A stretch of DNA of 64,000 nt from Streptomyces wuyuanensis (GTDB lineage: Bacteria; Actinomycetota; Actinomycetes; Streptomycetales; Streptomycetaceae): positions 112,984 to 176,983 of the forward strand of contig NZ_FNHI01000018.1 of the NCBI RefSeq assembly GCF_900103455.1, in the 5' to 3' direction. Positions within the stretch are counted from its first letter, which is position 1, and every line of letters starts with the position of its first letter. The translations under genes and the position numbers were made by a program. Of the stretch, positions 63,735 to 64,000 are shown piece after piece. The notes under the pieces were generated by a model. That model saw only the letters and a program-made list of their open reading frames with translations. It was not told the origin of the DNA and searched no databases.

Positions 63735-64000
63735 CTATGCGGTGAGTTCGGTGGGCAGGAGGGTGTCGTTGTTTTCTGACTCGATCGGGTGGAGTCGGGC
63801 CTTGGCCAGCAGGTCGCGGCCCATGTAGCGGCGGGCTTCGGTCCACTCGTCGTTCTGCTCGGCCAGGACCGCCCCGACCAGCCGGATGACGGCGGTGCGG
63901 TCGGGGAAGATGCCGACCACGTCTGTGCGGCGGCGGATCTCCTTGTTCAGCCGCTCCTGCGGGTTGTTCGACCAGATCTGTCGCCAGATCTCACGCGGGA
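63735..64000 (-). mobile_element. IS256-family (mutator-type) transposase, 3' end only
   Basis: The minus strand from the window edge reads REIWRQIWSNNPQERLNKEI then RRRTDVVGIFPDRTAVIRLV, the C-terminal part of mutator-type transposases with the NPQERLN block. It closes with LLPTELTA and a TAG at 63735-63737. The catalytic DDE residues lie beyond the window. The terminal inverted repeat, expected in about 63680-63735, could not be identified without the other end. Confidence 0.88.

Overview
The window is very GC-rich DNA with strong G/C bias at third codon positions, GTG and TTG starts and GGAGG-type ribosome binding sites. It is almost certainly a Streptomyces or close actinobacterial chromosome. 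All calls below come from reading the sequence; no database search was run.

Layout. (1) 1-4.6 kb: an arsenic island with an ArsO-like flavoprotein (cut by the window edge), an ArsN-type acetyltransferase, ArsR, a decayed second arsO, a second flavoprotein and an ArsI/CadI-type dioxygenase, with two ArsR-type operators sharing an identical 12-bp core. (2) 4.9-62.9 kb: a long stress/dormancy region. It holds seven universal stress proteins (one frameshifted), eight CBS-BON paralogs, two Hrp1-like CBS proteins, a Rip3-like site-2 protease with CBS domains, an Rv1733c-like membrane protein, Hsp20, OsmC, a CtpF-like P-type ATPase, an Rv2004c-like kinase, a GH65 enzyme, fasciclin, PPDK and nicotinate phosphoribosyltransferase. 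It also holds a [NiFe] hydrogenase operon of group 3b type and a Pat-type acetyltransferase/acyl-CoA synthetase fusion. An operon encodes acetyl-CoA synthetase, E1alpha, E1beta, E2 and a carrier protein. In the middle sit a DosS/OsdK-like GAF histidine kinase and a DosR/OsdR-like regulator. (3) 63-64 kb: a truncated MOSC-like gene beside the 3' end of an IS256-type transposase.

How it works together. The gene list closely parallels the hypoxia/NO dormancy regulon of Mycobacterium tuberculosis (DosRST) and the OsdR regulon of S. coelicolor. Most transcription units in region 2 carry upstream a 14-15 bp palindrome of the form GGGNC-N4-GNCCC (best copies GGGCCGAACGGCCC). It is usually present as two copies about 20-22 bp apart. 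This has the same geometry as the DosR box (GGGACTWWAGTCCC). I read it as the binding site of the regulator encoded at 24471-25151, whose recognition helix keeps the DosR residues. The region would then be a physically clustered regulon rather than a scattered one.

Most original feature: the 49.4-54.9 kb operon, in which a stand-alone phosphopantetheine carrier protein is translationally coupled to a 2-oxoacid dehydrogenase E2, behind an acetyl-CoA synthetase and E1 subunits, with no E3. Signs of decay and rearrangement (remnants of arsO, copA, an MDR oxidoreductase, an MBL nuclease, GH65 and MOSC genes) are scattered through the window. No tRNA, rRNA or CRISPR array was seen.
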